From assembly GCA_017383785.1 (NCBI GenBank), contig JAFNVD010000225.1:1-7526 (forward strand): a DNA stretch of 7,526 nucleotides, given 5' to 3'. A program made the translations under genes and the position numbers. The DNA comes from Peptococcaceae bacterium (lineage in GTDB: Bacteria > Bacillota > Peptococcia > Peptococcales > Peptococcaceae). Shown here piece by piece: positions 1 through 7,526 of this stretch (the first letter of the stretch is position 1; each line of letters starts with the position of its first letter). The notes beneath the pieces were generated by a model. That model searched no databases. It saw only the letters and a program-made list of their open reading frames with translations, and was not told the DNA's origin.

Positions 1-1168
1 GATTGCATCTACCGGTGTAATTGGTGAAATGGCATTTGGCCGTGCTACACGTTCCGGTTCTATTAACGCATTTGGCCGGGCTGCTGAAACAAAAGGCAAA
101 CGTAAACTGGGCGAAGCATTGGGCTGGATTCCTACCATTGGTTCTTTGGCTATGGCTATCGGCTATACCGTAGTCATGGGCTGGATCTTGAAGTATACCG
201 TAGGTACATTTACCGGGTCTACTCTAGGTTCCAATGAATTGGGCGGTTATGTGGATGCATTTAATGGCACAGCCAGTGCATTCGGCAATAACGCGTGGCT
301 ATTAGGCGCATTGGCAATTTGCATGATGATTACCATGCTGGGCATCGGCAAAGGTATTGAAAAAGCAAACAAATTTATGATGCCAATGTTTTTTGTACTG
401 TTCGTAGGCTTAGCAATCTATATTGCATTCCAGCCGGGAGCTATAGAAGGCTATCGCTATATTTTCCGCGTAGATCCCATTGCTCTGAAAGATCCTATGA
501 CTTGGATGTTTGCACTGGGTCAGGCGTTTTTCTCCTTATCTATCGCAGGCAACGGTACCATTATTTATGGTTCTTATCTGGCAGATAAAGAAAACATCCC
601 GGCATCTGCGGCTCGCGTTGCATTGTTTGATACTATGGCTGCATGCATCGCTGCGCTGGTGATTATTCCGGCTATGGCTACTGCTGGTACCCAGCTGGAT
701 CAGGGCGGCCCTGGGCTGTTGTTTATCTTCTTGCCAAATCTGTTCCACTCTATGCCGGGCGGTACAGTATTTGCTATTATCTTCTTTGTAGCAGTATTCT
801 TCGCAGGCATGACATCCCTGTTAAACCTGTACGAAACACCAATCGCTACCATGCAGGAAAAATTAAAAATGAACCGTGTCCCTGCATGTATTGTGGTAGG
901 CCTGTTTAGTGCGGTAATAGCAGTATGCATCCAGGGGATTGTATCCGGTTGGATGGATGTATTGTCTATTTATATTTGCCCTTTGGGCGCTGGGTTGGCA
1001 GCTATCATGTTCTTCTGGTTTATGGGCAAAGAATTTGTTGAAAAAGAGGTCAACAAAGGTCGTACCAAACCAATGTTCAGCTGGTACTATCCTGTATGTA
1101 AATATGTATTCACCCCAATTTGTTTCCTGGTATTACTCTTGGGTGCATTAAACGGTGGTATTGGTTAA
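1..1168 (+). CDS. Sodium-dependent transporter, NSS (SNF) family, 5'-truncated by the window edge
   Basis: Membrane symporter predicted to import an amino acid or related small molecule using the Na+ gradient; the substrate cannot be told from sequence. The frame is open from base 2 (388 visible residues; numbering starts there) and ends with TAA at 1166. The ATG at 29 is internal: it sits in the family's conserved loop after TM2 (GEMAFGRATRSG). Signatures seen: GKGIEKANKFMMP (about 116-129) before TM5; TM6 GQAFFSLSIAGNGTIIYGSYL core (about 173-192); TM7 with Asp210; PNLF-x5-PGG before TM8; and TM8 FFAGMTS (about 266-272), whose Ala, Thr and Ser match the Na2 site of LeuT (A351, T354, S355). 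Hydrophobic stretches correspond to TM3-TM11, with the end right after TM11, so this is the 11-helix bacterial form rather than the 12-helix one. TM1 and TM2, which carry half of the substrate and Na+ sites, lie outside the window. No frameshift or internal stop is seen. It converges on the addBA operon and is functionally unrelated to it. Confidence 0.95.
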   Translation, partial: IASTGVIGEMAFGRATRSGSINAFGRAAETKGKRKLGEALGWIPTIGSLAMAIGYTVVMGWILKYTVGTFTGSTLGSNELGGYVDAFNGTASAFGNNAWLLGALAICMMITMLGIGKGIEKANKFMMPMFFVLFVGLAIYIAFQPGAIEGYRYIFRVDPIALKDPMTWMFALGQAFFSLSIAGNGTIIYGSYLADKENIPASAARVALFDTMAACIAALVIIPAMATAGTQLDQGGPGLLFIFLPNLFHSMPGGTVFAIIFFVAVFFAGMTSLLNLYETPIATMQEKLKMNRVPACIVVGLFSAVIAVCIQGIVSGWMDVLSIYICPLGAGLAAIMFFWFMGKEFVEKEVNKGRTKPMFSWYYPVCKYVFTPICFLVLLLGALNGGIG

Positions 1169-1188
1169 TCTTCTAGAAATCAAATAAT

Positions 1189-1236
1189 AAAAACCAGAGT
1201 AGATGGTACATTACGTGCCTTTCTTCTCTGGTTTTT
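1189..1236. terminator. Bidirectional intrinsic terminator between convergent genes
   Basis: An 11-bp perfect stem pairs AAAAACCAGAG (1189-1199) with CTCTGGTTTTT (1226-1236). The interior can fold further: AGA 1201-1203 with TCT 1222-1224, and GGTAC 1205-1209 with GTGCC 1215-1219 (one G-T wobble) around a 5-base loop. On the + strand seven T follow the GC-rich core (1232-1238), 20 bases after the transporter stop. On the - strand the complement of 1185-1193 gives a TTTTTATTA tail, and the hairpin starts 14 bases after the addA stop. The same element can therefore end both transcripts. Folding was judged by eye, with no energy calculated. Confidence 0.85.
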
Positions 1237-1250
1237 TTGTTTCATCTTTT

Positions 1251-4200
1251 TTATTCTGCTTTCAACACAATACCGCTGCTTGTCAGATAGAAATATGCTT
1301 CTTTCACCGGTTCTTGCAGGATTTGCTCTACTGCATATCGATAAAGCCGAATTTGACTTTGATATCGTTCATAAATTAAATGTGTCTGATGTGGTTTGAT
1401 ATGGTCACTTTTATAATCAACCAGCACCCAGCCATCATCTTCTTTCCAAAGGCAGTCGATAATCCCTTGTACCAGTACGGATTTTTCACCTTTTGGCAAG
1501 GTGCGATCGATGCTATGGGCATCCAACGCTGTAATAAATGGCAGTTCACGATATCTGCAATCGGGAGGTGCTGCTATCAGACGTTTGCCCAACGGACTTT
1601 GGAAAAATGTCAAAATATCTCCGATCGATAGCTCTTCACCGGCACCATACGGAATATACTGTTCTGATTCCAATCGTTGTACCAAATCATATAAATAGGA
1701 TTCGGTAATATCAGTAGTCAAATCTACATGGTTCATTACCAAATGCAACAGTGTACCTTTTTCGGCACCTGTGAGAGTTTCTTTTGCTTTTACTGCTTCC
1801 GGTCTCGTATCAAAGCGGAATTGATAATTTGTTGCTGTATCATCGGTATGCAGATTACCATGGGCATTGGCCAGTTTTTTAAGTTCTGTAACAGAGTATT
1901 GGCTTTTCACATGAGTGAAATAAGGGTTTTCATATTGCCAACCCAGCTGTGCATCTATTTGTTCATAATACATACCCGGTTCGGTAAGCGGTAAATTCTG
2001 CTCTAAGAAATAACGTAAAGTCTCTGTCGGTTCAACTTGCAGCTCCTCATGCTGTGCCAATGTATCGCTCGACATATACTCTATATTCCACAAAGGAGCC
2101 GTCAATACACCTTGATATTGCAATGGTATCAGCCAATCCATATAGCATTGCGCCTGTTCCGGCCCTACAGATGCTCGTTTTTCCGGCTTATTGCAACTGC
2201 CTACCAGATATAAACGTTCTCTGGCACGTGTCATTGCTACATACAGCACACGTTTTTCCTCTTGCAATAATTCCAGCCGTTTTTTCCGGCTTAAGATATG
2301 CTGTGCAATGGTTTTATACCGAATTTCCAGTGTATCATCTACCACAGAAAATGCCATACCGTATGTTTTATCAAGCAGAAAATCCTGTTGGGTGTCTTTT
2401 AAGTTAAACTTTCTACCCATGCCGCCGATAAATACCACAGGAAACTCCAGCCCTTTGCTCTTATGAATACTCATAATACGTACCACATTGTCATTGTCTC
2501 CCAGAATTTTGGCAGGCTCTAAATCTGCCTGGTTTCGCTCCAATTGCTCCAAAAAGCGGAGAAACATAAATACACCTTTAAAGCTTGTCTGTTCATAAGC
2601 TCTGGCACGTTCGTGCAAGGCACGCAAATTTGCCTGACGCTGCAAACCATCTCGCAAGGTACCCACATATTCATAAAATCCTGTGTCTTTATACAATTGC
2701 CAAATAAATTGACTTAACCCCATCTGATTTGCTACATTACGCCATGATTGAATCTGCTCTATAAATGATGCGGCTTTATTGCGCAGTGTATCATTAACCA
2801 TAGGTGCTTGTTCTACATCTATTTCTGCAGCCTGCGTTACACAATGATAAAAATAATCTTTCGGATGAAGCATACGCAGGATTGCCAGTTCGTCTTCGCT
2901 AAAGTCAAAGAATGGGGCTTTCATCACAGCCAATAATGGGATATCCTGCAATGGATTGTCTACAACATGGAGCATTGATACCATGATTTGAATCTCCCAC
3001 GCACTGAAATAGCCGTCTCCTGTATCTACCGCTGCCGGAATTCCTTCAGATTGCAAAATACGCTGATATACCGTACCTGCAGCTTTTGGTGCCCGAAGTA
3101 AAATTACAATATCTCGCCATGTAATATTGCGGTAGCCCTGCATCCGTTTGTCATATACTTGCGCAGGTTCCTGCATCAATCGTTTGATTTCAGAACAAAT
3201 CTGCATTCCCTCTGCTTCCATAGTCGATAAAGGCTGTTCTTGCTCTCCGTTGTTTTGCTCAGAGGCAGCCGTATCATCGCCCACGCTGTTTTCATCATTT
3301 TGCTCCGATGCTGTCAGTACACGCATGTGAATCGTTTCCGGTATTGGGGATTCCCCATCACAGACAGCAGGATACTCTGCTCCGTATATTAATGCGGCAT
3401 CGTCATCATACAGCAAATCCCCGTTCTGCCCTGTCATAATATGACGAAACACTTGATTGACACCATCTACCACATTGGTACGACAGCGGAAATTTCTGTT
3501 TAAATCAATACGAATACTGTTATCACGTGTAGGGAAACTATCATATTTCTCAGCGAACAAATTTGGATTGGCCATACGAAAGCCATAAATACTCTGCTTA
3601 ATATCACCAACCATAAACAAATTGTCTTCACGACTTACCGCCTGTAAAATAGCCTCTTGTAAATCATTGATATCCTGATATTCGTCTACCAGAACTTCTG
3701 TATAATATGCTTTCAATTCTTCTGCCAATTCAGAAAATACCGGATGCCCATCTGCATTTGTATCATACAACAGTTGATAACAAAAATGCTCCATATCATG
3801 AAAGTCCATGCGGCCTTTTTCTGATTTCTTTTGTTGAAATAACGCAATTAATTCCATCGTTAAATCACAAAGCATTCGGCGATATGGCAAAAGGCTTTGC
3901 AGTTCGTTTTCCAGCTGCTCTTTCGTGCGACTGAAATATTGTTTTTGCAGTTTTTGCAGCAATTCTTTGGCAGTATCTCTGTAAGATGCCACCTCTGCCT
4001 TCGTATCTTCATCACAGGTATTTTTCTTTACTGCAGGCAATCGTTGAAAGCCGCCTGTTTGCATCCGGAGTGCACATGCATTCCAAGCTTCTTCTGCCGG
4101 ATACAGTTCTCTGTTGAAGCAATCTGCCAGTTCACATACCCAGTTGTATTCGCCTTCAATATGGCGCATGTAACCATGCAAACCTTCCTCAGTACTTGCA

Positions 4201-4883
4201 ATTTGGATGGCTTTTATCAGCTGTGTTTTCACAGCATACAATGTTTGTACCAGATCTGACGTTGCCTCCTCAAACCAATCCACTTGATCCTGTGCACCAA
4301 TTTGGGTTAGCCATACGTTAGGCTGTGCCATACTTTGCGCCATATGATACAAACGCAATATAACATCACGCAGCTGTTCATCTTCTCGACCGCCATAACG
4401 ATCCACCAATTGTATAAATTCCTCTGCCAATGCATCATCACTATAATGAGCTTCCAGCACTTCATCCAATGCTTCTGCCAAAAGCAGTTGATTTTCTGTT
4501 TCATCTGCAATTTTCAGATTCGGATCAATCCCCAAACGGAAGAAATTTTGCCGCACCATGTCCAGACAAAAGGAATGCAATGTTGTAATCTGTGCTTTTT
4601 GCAATAACAGACTTTGTTGATACAAATGCTCCGATAATGGATTTTCCTGCAGCTGTTGTTGTATCGCCTGACCAATACGCTCTTTCATTTCTGAAGCCGC
4701 TGCGTTGGTAAAGGTCACAACCAAAAGTGAATCAATATTTACCGGATTGGCTTCATTGCCAATCATCTGTATAATACGTTCAACCAGTACGGCTGTCTTT
4801 CCGGAACCGGCCCCGGCTGCTACCAGCATAGAGCTTCCACGCTGATCAATGACTTGTTGTTGTTCAGTTGTCCATTGAGGCAT
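1251..4883 (-). CDS. addA: AddA: ATP-dependent helicase/nuclease subunit A
   Basis: Catalytic helicase and one of two nucleases of the cytoplasmic AddAB complex, which unwinds and resects DNA double-strand ends to load RecA. At 1210 residues it has the usual family length. UvrD-like superfamily 1A motifs in order: Q motif TTEQQQVID (5-13), Walker A GAGSGKT (24-30), Ia TFTNAAASEMKERI (57-70), TLHSF (101-105), Walker B VLVDEYQD (397-404), III MVGDIKQSIYGFR (424-436), IV LNRNFRCR (461-468), V SIHKSKGLEFPVVFIGG (805-821), VI YVAMTRARERLYLVG (881-895). The C-terminal PD-(D/E)XK nuclease shows His1047 (GTLLH), Glu1113 (RELPF), Asp1143 (GIIDC), Asp1156-Tyr-Lys1158 and Gln1177-x3-Tyr1181, so the active site looks complete. 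An acidic linker with a repeated ASEQN lies at 524-556. The ATG at 4883 is chosen because AAAGGAG sits 9 bases upstream and the protein then begins directly before the Q motif. It overlaps the end of addB by 20 bases, implying one transcript and coupled translation. Confidence 0.98.
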   Translation of the reverse strand: MPQWTTEQQQVIDQRGSSMLVAAGAGSGKTAVLVERIIQMIGNEANPVNIDSLLVVTFTNAAASEMKERIGQAIQQQLQENPLSEHLYQQSLLLQKAQITTLHSFCLDMVRQNFFRLGIDPNLKIADETENQLLLAEALDEVLEAHYSDDALAEEFIQLVDRYGGREDEQLRDVILRLYHMAQSMAQPNVWLTQIGAQDQVDWFEEATSDLVQTLYAVKTQLIKAIQIASTEEGLHGYMRHIEGEYNWVCELADCFNRELYPAEEAWNACALRMQTGGFQRLPAVKKNTCDEDTKAEVASYRDTAKELLQKLQKQYFSRTKEQLENELQSLLPYRRMLCDLTMELIALFQQKKSEKGRMDFHDMEHFCYQLLYDTNADGHPVFSELAEELKAYYTEVLVDEYQDINDLQEAILQAVSREDNLFMVGDIKQSIYGFRMANPNLFAEKYDSFPTRDNSIRIDLNRNFRCRTNVVDGVNQVFRHIMTGQNGDLLYDDDAALIYGAEYPAVCDGESPIPETIHMRVLTASEQNDENSVGDDTAASEQNNGEQEQPLSTMEAEGMQICSEIKRLMQEPAQVYDKRMQGYRNITWRDIVILLRAPKAAGTVYQRILQSEGIPAAVDTGDGYFSAWEIQIMVSMLHVVDNPLQDIPLLAVMKAPFFDFSEDELAILRMLHPKDYFYHCVTQAAEIDVEQAPMVNDTLRNKAASFIEQIQSWRNVANQMGLSQFIWQLYKDTGFYEYVGTLRDGLQRQANLRALHERARAYEQTSFKGVFMFLRFLEQLERNQADLEPAKILGDNDNVVRIMSIHKSKGLEFPVVFIGGMGRKFNLKDTQQDFLLDKTYGMAFSVVDDTLEIRYKTIAQHILSRKKRLELLQEEKRVLYVAMTRARERLYLVGSCNKPEKRASVGPEQAQCYMDWLIPLQYQGVLTAPLWNIEYMSSDTLAQHEELQVEPTETLRYFLEQNLPLTEPGMYYEQIDAQLGWQYENPYFTHVKSQYSVTELKKLANAHGNLHTDDTATNYQFRFDTRPEAVKAKETLTGAEKGTLLHLVMNHVDLTTDITESYLYDLVQRLESEQYIPYGAGEELSIGDILTFFQSPLGKRLIAAPPDCRYRELPFITALDAHSIDRTLPKGEKSVLVQGIIDCLWKEDDGWVLVDYKSDHIKPHQTHLIYERYQSQIRLYRYAVEQILQEPVKEAYFYLTSSGIVLKAE
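3216..3311 (-). other. Low-complexity acidic linker within AddA, with duplicated ASEQN
   Basis: Residues 525-556 of AddA are rich in Glu, Gln, Asp and Asn, with ASEQN at 525-529 and again at 540-544. The segment lies after helicase motif IV and before the helix MEAEGMQICSEIKRL, where AddA proteins commonly have a variable charged stretch. The corresponding DNA shows two related TTTTGCTC units (about 3254-3261 and 3298-3305), consistent with a small local duplication that has since drifted. It is most likely an exposed flexible loop; no binding role can be claimed. Confidence 0.6.
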
Positions 4884-7526
4884 TGGAATTCGCTCCTTTC
4901 CGGTTTGTTTGTGACTCCAATCTGCTCCAGATTGTTTCGTGTGTTAAAGGAATCAGTTCTTCACTATTTTTAAAGAAATCCACTGTTTGAATACGACAAA
5001 TCGCCTGATAGTTGCAATACTTGCAGCCATTCATTTGTTTTAATCTGCATGGCTGTATGGAAATGTTTCCTTTATGAATAGAGTCCCCCAGCATTTGAAT
5101 CAGTTGCTCTACATGCGCTAAAAGCATTGACAGCTGCTCTTTGCTTACCACTGTATGATTTCGTTTGCCAAACAATTCCATAGGGTCTTCTAACGCATCA
5201 AAACTGTCAGGGTCATCAATATATTGCTCTGCTTTGGAAAGCAAGGTCAACGGCAATAAATTACTACTACCGGTTGATAAGGTGCGATCAGCCAGTTTTA
5301 GACCATGCATATCCGCCAAAAGCAAACCATTGGCACGGACATCTTTATGATGCATGGCTTGTGCTTCGCTTGGATTTATTGGACCATCGGCCTGCAAGAT
5401 TCCACTTCGGAAAAAATAGTACAATACCCCGGCAGGCAATAATGTTTCCCCTTCCGGCAGCAATGTTTCATAATACTGCAATGCTACACGCAAATAGGTC
5501 AACAGCTGTATTTTGAGGCCATAATATACTTCGGTTAAATCCAGTCCTTGTTTTCCTGATTTAAAGTCAATGACACGCAAATATCCGGTATCACCTGCTT
5601 TTGCATGTTCAATACGGTCAATTTTTCCTTGCAAATACATCGAAGTCCCATCTTCTAATGTGATTCGATACCCGGGCATAGTACTTCCCTTTGCACCAAA
5701 CTCAGCCTCTAAAGCTACAGGCACAAACTCCCCTCTCTGCCCATGCTCCATAAGAATTAAGGCTGATTGCTCCAATGTTTTTTGCAATCTGCGACGAATA
5801 TATTGATATCGTCCGCTGCTCATTAAGATTTGATTTTGCAATTCAGGCGCCAAACGATCAACAATCTGCCCCATAATTGCTTTTACTTTCACTGCATCTA
5901 ACGATTGCCACGAAATTTGCTGCTCAATAAGATAATTACTGAACTGTTCAATGGCTGTATGATAAAAACTCCCTGTATCAACTGCCTCAATTTGATATAA
6001 CTTACGCTCTTTCAAACGCAGCCCATAAGTGAGAAAATAGCTGTACGGGCATTTTCGATATGTTTCCAATGCCGATACACTTAGTCTTAATGGTGCACCA
6101 AAAAGCTCGGTATGGTTTAATACCGGAGCAGATAATACATCGGGATGCAGCATATTCTGCTGAAAAGTTTGGAACCGATGATCGGAATGCTCTGTAAACC
6201 AGCGATACAAATCAATCCATACGTGAGGCTCAGAAGTATGCGATTCGTCGGTCAAATACCCTCCCAATAAGCCCAATGCTTTATGCTTATGGCTCAGATA
6301 CGGTAGCAAATCCTGTCCATCATTCGGCGGCCATTGCGCTGTTGCTTTCGTTAAATGCGGATATAGACGACACAACTTATCTACAATAGCGGATGGGCGT
6401 AATGCTTTGCCTTCTTCGTCACTTAAAGAGTAACTCATATACAGTTTCTCCGAAGCACGGCTAATGGCCAGATAGACCATAAACTGCTCATCATAAATCT
6501 TTTCTCTGCTATCTTGAGACAACTGTATCCCCATATCTCGTAACAGCTGTTTTTCTATATCGTTAAAGAACCCATCCTGCGCTGTTTTGGCAGGGAACAC
6601 ACCTTCATTTAAGCCCAGCACAAATACCGCTTTTAAATTTCTGGCTCTGGAATGTGCCAATGCACCTATAAATACCTGATCCAAACTGCTCGGCAAAAGT
6701 CCTAAGTCCAAGTTTTCTACGGCAGATTGCAGAATGGTATAAAAACTGTCTGCAGACAATGGAGTATCCTGCAAAAGCAATGTAATCTGATTGAAAATAT
6801 GGGTCAGTTTGTCCCATATTTGCTGATGAATTTGGGCCTGTTCCGGTAATTGATGCTGCATGGCATCCTGGCACATCCATTCTAATCGTGCCGGAATCTG
6901 ATAAGTTTCCAGCATTGTATACAACGCCTGCACCATAGCATCAGCTGTTTGAGCCGATTCCAGCGCAATCTGCAATTGGCGAATCGGTGTCGCTATACGC
7001 ATACGCAACTCATTTAGCTGTGCAAGGATTTCTGCATTTTCATCTGCATTGCTGTACTCTACAGGATACTGCCAATCAGCCTGTCCATACCAGGCGCTGC
7101 CTCGTATCCCATATTGCAGTACATAGTTTTCCAACATATCAATTTCATGATGTTCAAATGGCAATAAACCGGTTTTCAGCAAACGAAATACACTTTGATA
7201 ACTCCAATGACTGCGTATCATTTCAAATACAGCTAAAATGGTCTCTGTCAAAGGATGCTGATGTACCGACTCTTTATGATCAATAAAATACGGAATATCA
7301 TAATCGGTAAATACTGTTTCCAGAATGTGCTGATATTGCTCACCACGGGTAAATACCGCAATATCACCGTATCGATACCCATTTTCGCGACACAGCGCTC
7401 GAATGGTACGTGCTGCATAATCTGCTTCACTCAAACGATTTTGACATTGAATCAATGTCAAACCTTGAGGGTTGGATTCGTATGTTTTACTACCAATGGC
7501 AAAATATTCTGCTTCCAGAAATGCAA
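4864..7526 (-). CDS. addB: AddB: helicase/nuclease subunit B with 4Fe-4S nuclease domain, N-terminus beyond window
   Basis: Second subunit of AddAB; in the family it contributes a nuclease and recognises the Chi site rather than driving unwinding. 886 residues are visible (numbered from the first whole codon at 7524); compared with the usual length of about 1150, roughly 270 are missing, including the N-terminal Walker A region. The frame is open to the window edge, so the TTG at 7461 is internal, not the start. Visible landmarks: GYRYGDIAVFTR (49-60) and DIPYFIDHKESVHQHPL (76-92); helicase-like FVLGLNEGVFP (301-311) and YLAISRASEKLYMSY (351-365); then the nuclease domain, with His522, Asp636 (GKIDRIE), Asp653-Phe-Lys655 and Gln673-x3-Tyr677. 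Cys492 (RKCPYSYF) together with Cys834-x2-Cys837-x5-Cys843 matches the four ligands of the AddB iron-sulfur cluster. It is followed by addA with a 20-base overlap (stop TGA at 4864). No promoter can be seen because the 5' end is outside. Confidence 0.97.
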   Translation of the reverse strand, partial: AFLEAEYFAIGSKTYESNPQGLTLIQCQNRLSEADYAARTIRALCRENGYRYGDIAVFTRGEQYQHILETVFTDYDIPYFIDHKESVHQHPLTETILAVFEMIRSHWSYQSVFRLLKTGLLPFEHHEIDMLENYVLQYGIRGSAWYGQADWQYPVEYSNADENAEILAQLNELRMRIATPIRQLQIALESAQTADAMVQALYTMLETYQIPARLEWMCQDAMQHQLPEQAQIHQQIWDKLTHIFNQITLLLQDTPLSADSFYTILQSAVENLDLGLLPSSLDQVFIGALAHSRARNLKAVFVLGLNEGVFPAKTAQDGFFNDIEKQLLRDMGIQLSQDSREKIYDEQFMVYLAISRASEKLYMSYSLSDEEGKALRPSAIVDKLCRLYPHLTKATAQWPPNDGQDLLPYLSHKHKALGLLGGYLTDESHTSEPHVWIDLYRWFTEHSDHRFQTFQQNMLHPDVLSAPVLNHTELFGAPLRLSVSALETYRKCPYSYFLTYGLRLKERKLYQIEAVDTGSFYHTAIEQFSNYLIEQQISWQSLDAVKVKAIMGQIVDRLAPELQNQILMSSGRYQYIRRRLQKTLEQSALILMEHGQRGEFVPVALEAEFGAKGSTMPGYRITLEDGTSMYLQGKIDRIEHAKAGDTGYLRVIDFKSGKQGLDLTEVYYGLKIQLLTYLRVALQYYETLLPEGETLLPAGVLYYFFRSGILQADGPINPSEAQAMHHKDVRANGLLLADMHGLKLADRTLSTGSSNLLPLTLLSKAEQYIDDPDSFDALEDPMELFGKRNHTVVSKEQLSMLLAHVEQLIQMLGDSIHKGNISIQPCRLKQMNGCKYCNYQAICRIQTVDFFKNSEELIPLTHETIWSRLESQTNRKGANSNASMDN
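4893..4899 (-). promoter_or_regulatory. Ribosome binding site of addA, inside the addB coding end
   Basis: On the - strand the sequence reads AAAGGAG, then nine bases, then the ATG of addA at 4883. It is a near-consensus Shine-Dalgarno and lies within addB codons for Arg-Lys-Gly-Ala, 27 bases before the addB stop. It fixes the addA start and suggests that ribosomes finishing addB can re-initiate on addA, giving balanced amounts of the two subunits. Confidence 0.85.

Noticed and set aside
29..31. ATG at 29 as the start of the transporter
   Set aside because: The frame is open upstream to the window edge, and the Met lies inside a conserved loop after TM2. Starting there would remove TM1 and TM2, which the fold requires.
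643..909. Open frames overlapping the transporter in other frames (also 536-748 and 700-930 on the - strand)
   Set aside because: They overlap the well-supported TM7-TM9 coding sequence, and nothing suggests separate expression.
2054..2407. Open frame of 117 codons on the + strand opposite addA
   Set aside because: It lies wholly antisense to conserved helicase motifs V and VI, has no recognisable domain or clear ribosome binding site, and fits a shadow frame. The same holds for the open frames at 3897-4259, 1728-1994 and 4335-4607.
1814..2559. AGCGG pentamers (e.g. 1814-1818 and 2555-2559) that match the Bacillus subtilis Chi sequence
   Set aside because: A five-base word occurs often by chance, the Chi sequence of this organism is unknown, and no enrichment or orientation bias can be shown in one small window.
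6987..7286. Open frame of 99 codons on the + strand opposite addB
   Set aside because: It is antisense to a continuous AddB reading frame, with a composition rich in His, Cys and Ser typical of shadow frames, and no supporting signals.
7459..7461. TTG at 7461 as the addB start
   Set aside because: The same frame continues without a stop to the window edge with AddB-like sequence, and a start here would remove about a quarter of the protein, including the N-terminal ATP-binding fold.
1251..7526. The helicase-nuclease pair as a novel anti-phage defence system
   Set aside because: Domain order, lengths, the AddB cysteine cluster and the addB-addA arrangement match the housekeeping recombination enzyme AddAB. 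No defence-type partner gene is present in the window.

Overview
The window holds three protein genes and one shared transcription terminator, with almost no non-coding DNA. The layout, a strong Shine-Dalgarno sequence, the AT-leaning composition and an adjacent addB-addA pair together suggest a low-to-moderate GC member of the Bacillota. A Clostridia or Negativicutes lineage is my guess. It rests on gene content and the look of the proteins, not on any comparison I could run.

Region 1 (1-1168, + strand): the 3' part of a sodium-coupled transporter of the neurotransmitter:sodium symporter (NSS/SNF) family. Its beginning lies before the window. The visible part runs from the loop after TM2 to the end of TM11. 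Region 2 (1169-1250): a short convergent intergenic space filled by a GC-cored hairpin with T-runs on both strands, which can end transcripts arriving from either side. Region 3 (1251-7526, - strand): a two-gene operon, addB then addA. The addB gene runs off the right edge of the window, so its N-terminal part is missing. addA is complete at 1210 codons. The two genes overlap by 20 bases, and the addA ribosome binding site lies inside the last codons of addB.

AddA and AddB form one heterodimeric helicase-nuclease that processes DNA double-strand ends for recombination, the functional counterpart of RecBCD. AddA carries all the superfamily 1 helicase motifs plus a nuclease domain. AddB carries a second nuclease domain framed by four cysteines that hold a 4Fe-4S cluster. 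All the catalytic and cluster residues I could check by eye are present, so both visible proteins look functional. The transporter is unrelated in function and transcribed towards the operon.

I found no RNA gene, CRISPR array, insertion sequence, phage remnant or toxin-antitoxin pair. This is an ordinary housekeeping region, and I do not see an undescribed system in it. The findings below are modest points of detail.
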